Shown: positions 63,684-64,000 of the stretch, piece after piece
How positions within the stretch are numbered: position 1 is the first letter of the stretch
How the letters are laid out: every line of letters begins with the position of its first letter
Assembly (NCBI RefSeq): GCF_029714945.1
Contig: NZ_CP121634.1
Location: 6,097,001 to 6,161,000 of the forward strand
Direction: 5' to 3'
DNA: 64,000 bases
From: Bradyrhizobium sp. CIAT3101
GTDB taxonomy: Bacteria; Pseudomonadota; Alphaproteobacteria; Rhizobiales; Xanthobacteraceae
Position numbers and translations under genes: made by a program
The notes under the pieces: generated by a model
Database searches by the model: none
Told to the model about the DNA's origin: nothing
What the model saw: the letters and a program-made list of their open reading frames with translations, nothing else

Positions 63684-64000
63684 TCAGGCCGCGGCGATCT
63701 CGTGGCCCGCCATCAGTTCCAGCGCGCGCACCATCGCCGAATGATCCCAGCCCTTGCCGCCATGCGCGGTGCAGGATGAAAATAATTGCTGCGCCACCGC
63801 CGTGCTCGGCAGCGACAGACCGAGCGCGCGCGCACCTTCGAGCGCGAGGTTCAGATCCTTCTGGTGCAGCTCGATGCGGAAGCCGGGATCGAAATTCCGC
63901 TTGACCATGCGCTCGCCATGCACCTCGAGAATCCGCGACGAGGCAAAGCCGCCCATCAGCGCCTTGCGCACCAGTGCGGGATCCGCGCCGGCCTTGGACG
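63684..64000 (-). CDS. NAD(P)-dependent 3-hydroxyisobutyrate/tartronate-semialdehyde reductase family (C-terminal part)
   Basis: The last ~105 codons of a beta-hydroxyacid dehydrogenase cut by the right edge. FDPGFRIELHQKDLNLALEGARALGLSLP contains the conserved catalytic lysine segment (KDL), and the C-terminus GGKGWDHSAMVRALELMAGHEI is typical of GlxR/GarR tartronate-semialdehyde reductases. 3-Hydroxyisobutyrate dehydrogenase is the alternative. The N-terminal Rossmann domain is outside the window. Confidence 0.85.
   Translation of the reverse strand, partial: SKAGADPALVRKALMGGFASSRILEVHGERMVKRNFDPGFRIELHQKDLNLALEGARALGLSLPSTAVAQQLFSSCTAHGGKGWDHSAMVRALELMAGHEIAAA

Overview
The window is high-GC alphaproteobacterial DNA that looks like a Bradyrhizobium chromosome. 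The pointers are the norEFCBQD layout, chvE-gguA-gguB, abundant solute importers, short mirrored intergenic repeats and typical Bradyrhizobiaceae protein sequences. About 52 protein genes were found. I saw no rRNA, tRNA, CRISPR array, transposase or prophage gene.

Region by region: (1) 1-4817: a LysR regulator diverges from an amidase gene that leads into a dipeptide-type ABC importer (cut by the left edge). (2) 4824-14330: a polyol operon with a SorC-type regulator, HAD phosphatase, MalEFGK-type ABC importer, short-chain dehydrogenase, FGGY pentulose kinase and PfkB kinase. It fits ribitol or a similar pentitol. The two promoters share a 25-bp mirrored operator. (3) 14371-20245: a complete nitric oxide reductase locus norEF-norCBQD with two FNR/NnrR-type boxes and an unannotated divergent 51-codon membrane ORF. 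(4) 20356-34139: an L-arabinose/D-galactose/D-xylose oxidation cluster with two ABC importers (ytfQRT-yjfF and chvE-gguAB), a sugar dehydrogenase, mutarotase, lactonase, GntR regulator and an XylX-like dehydratase.

(5) 34275-44177: the most unusual part. A flavoprotein of the fumarate reductase/AprA superfamily, a two-cluster ferredoxin, a HEAT-repeat protein and a ferredoxin-NADP reductase face a DUF971 protein, a Crp/Fnr regulator and a NitT/TauT-type importer whose binding protein carries a NosL-like C-terminal domain. A YeiH-family exporter follows. Three to four copies of a GCAATTAGTTGC-like motif sit in the spacers of this locus and nowhere else that I noticed. I read it as one regulated redox/uptake system, perhaps for an organosulfur compound; the substrate is unknown.

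(6) 44675-53622: a Liv-type ABC importer (livG frameshifted) diverges from an acyl-CoA ligase, TetR regulator and Baeyer-Villiger-type monooxygenase; a near-perfect 21-bp palindrome lies between them. (7) 53637-64000: alanine dehydrogenase with an Lrp regulator, exported oxalate decarboxylase, large arginine/lysine/ornithine decarboxylase, GNAT acetyltransferase, a frameshifted flagellar-rod-like gene, a 2-hydroxyacid dehydrogenase diverging from a two-subunit TPP decarboxylase of ComDE size, a DUF1236 protein with an EcfG-like promoter, and a hydroxyisobutyrate/tartronate-semialdehyde reductase cut by the right edge.
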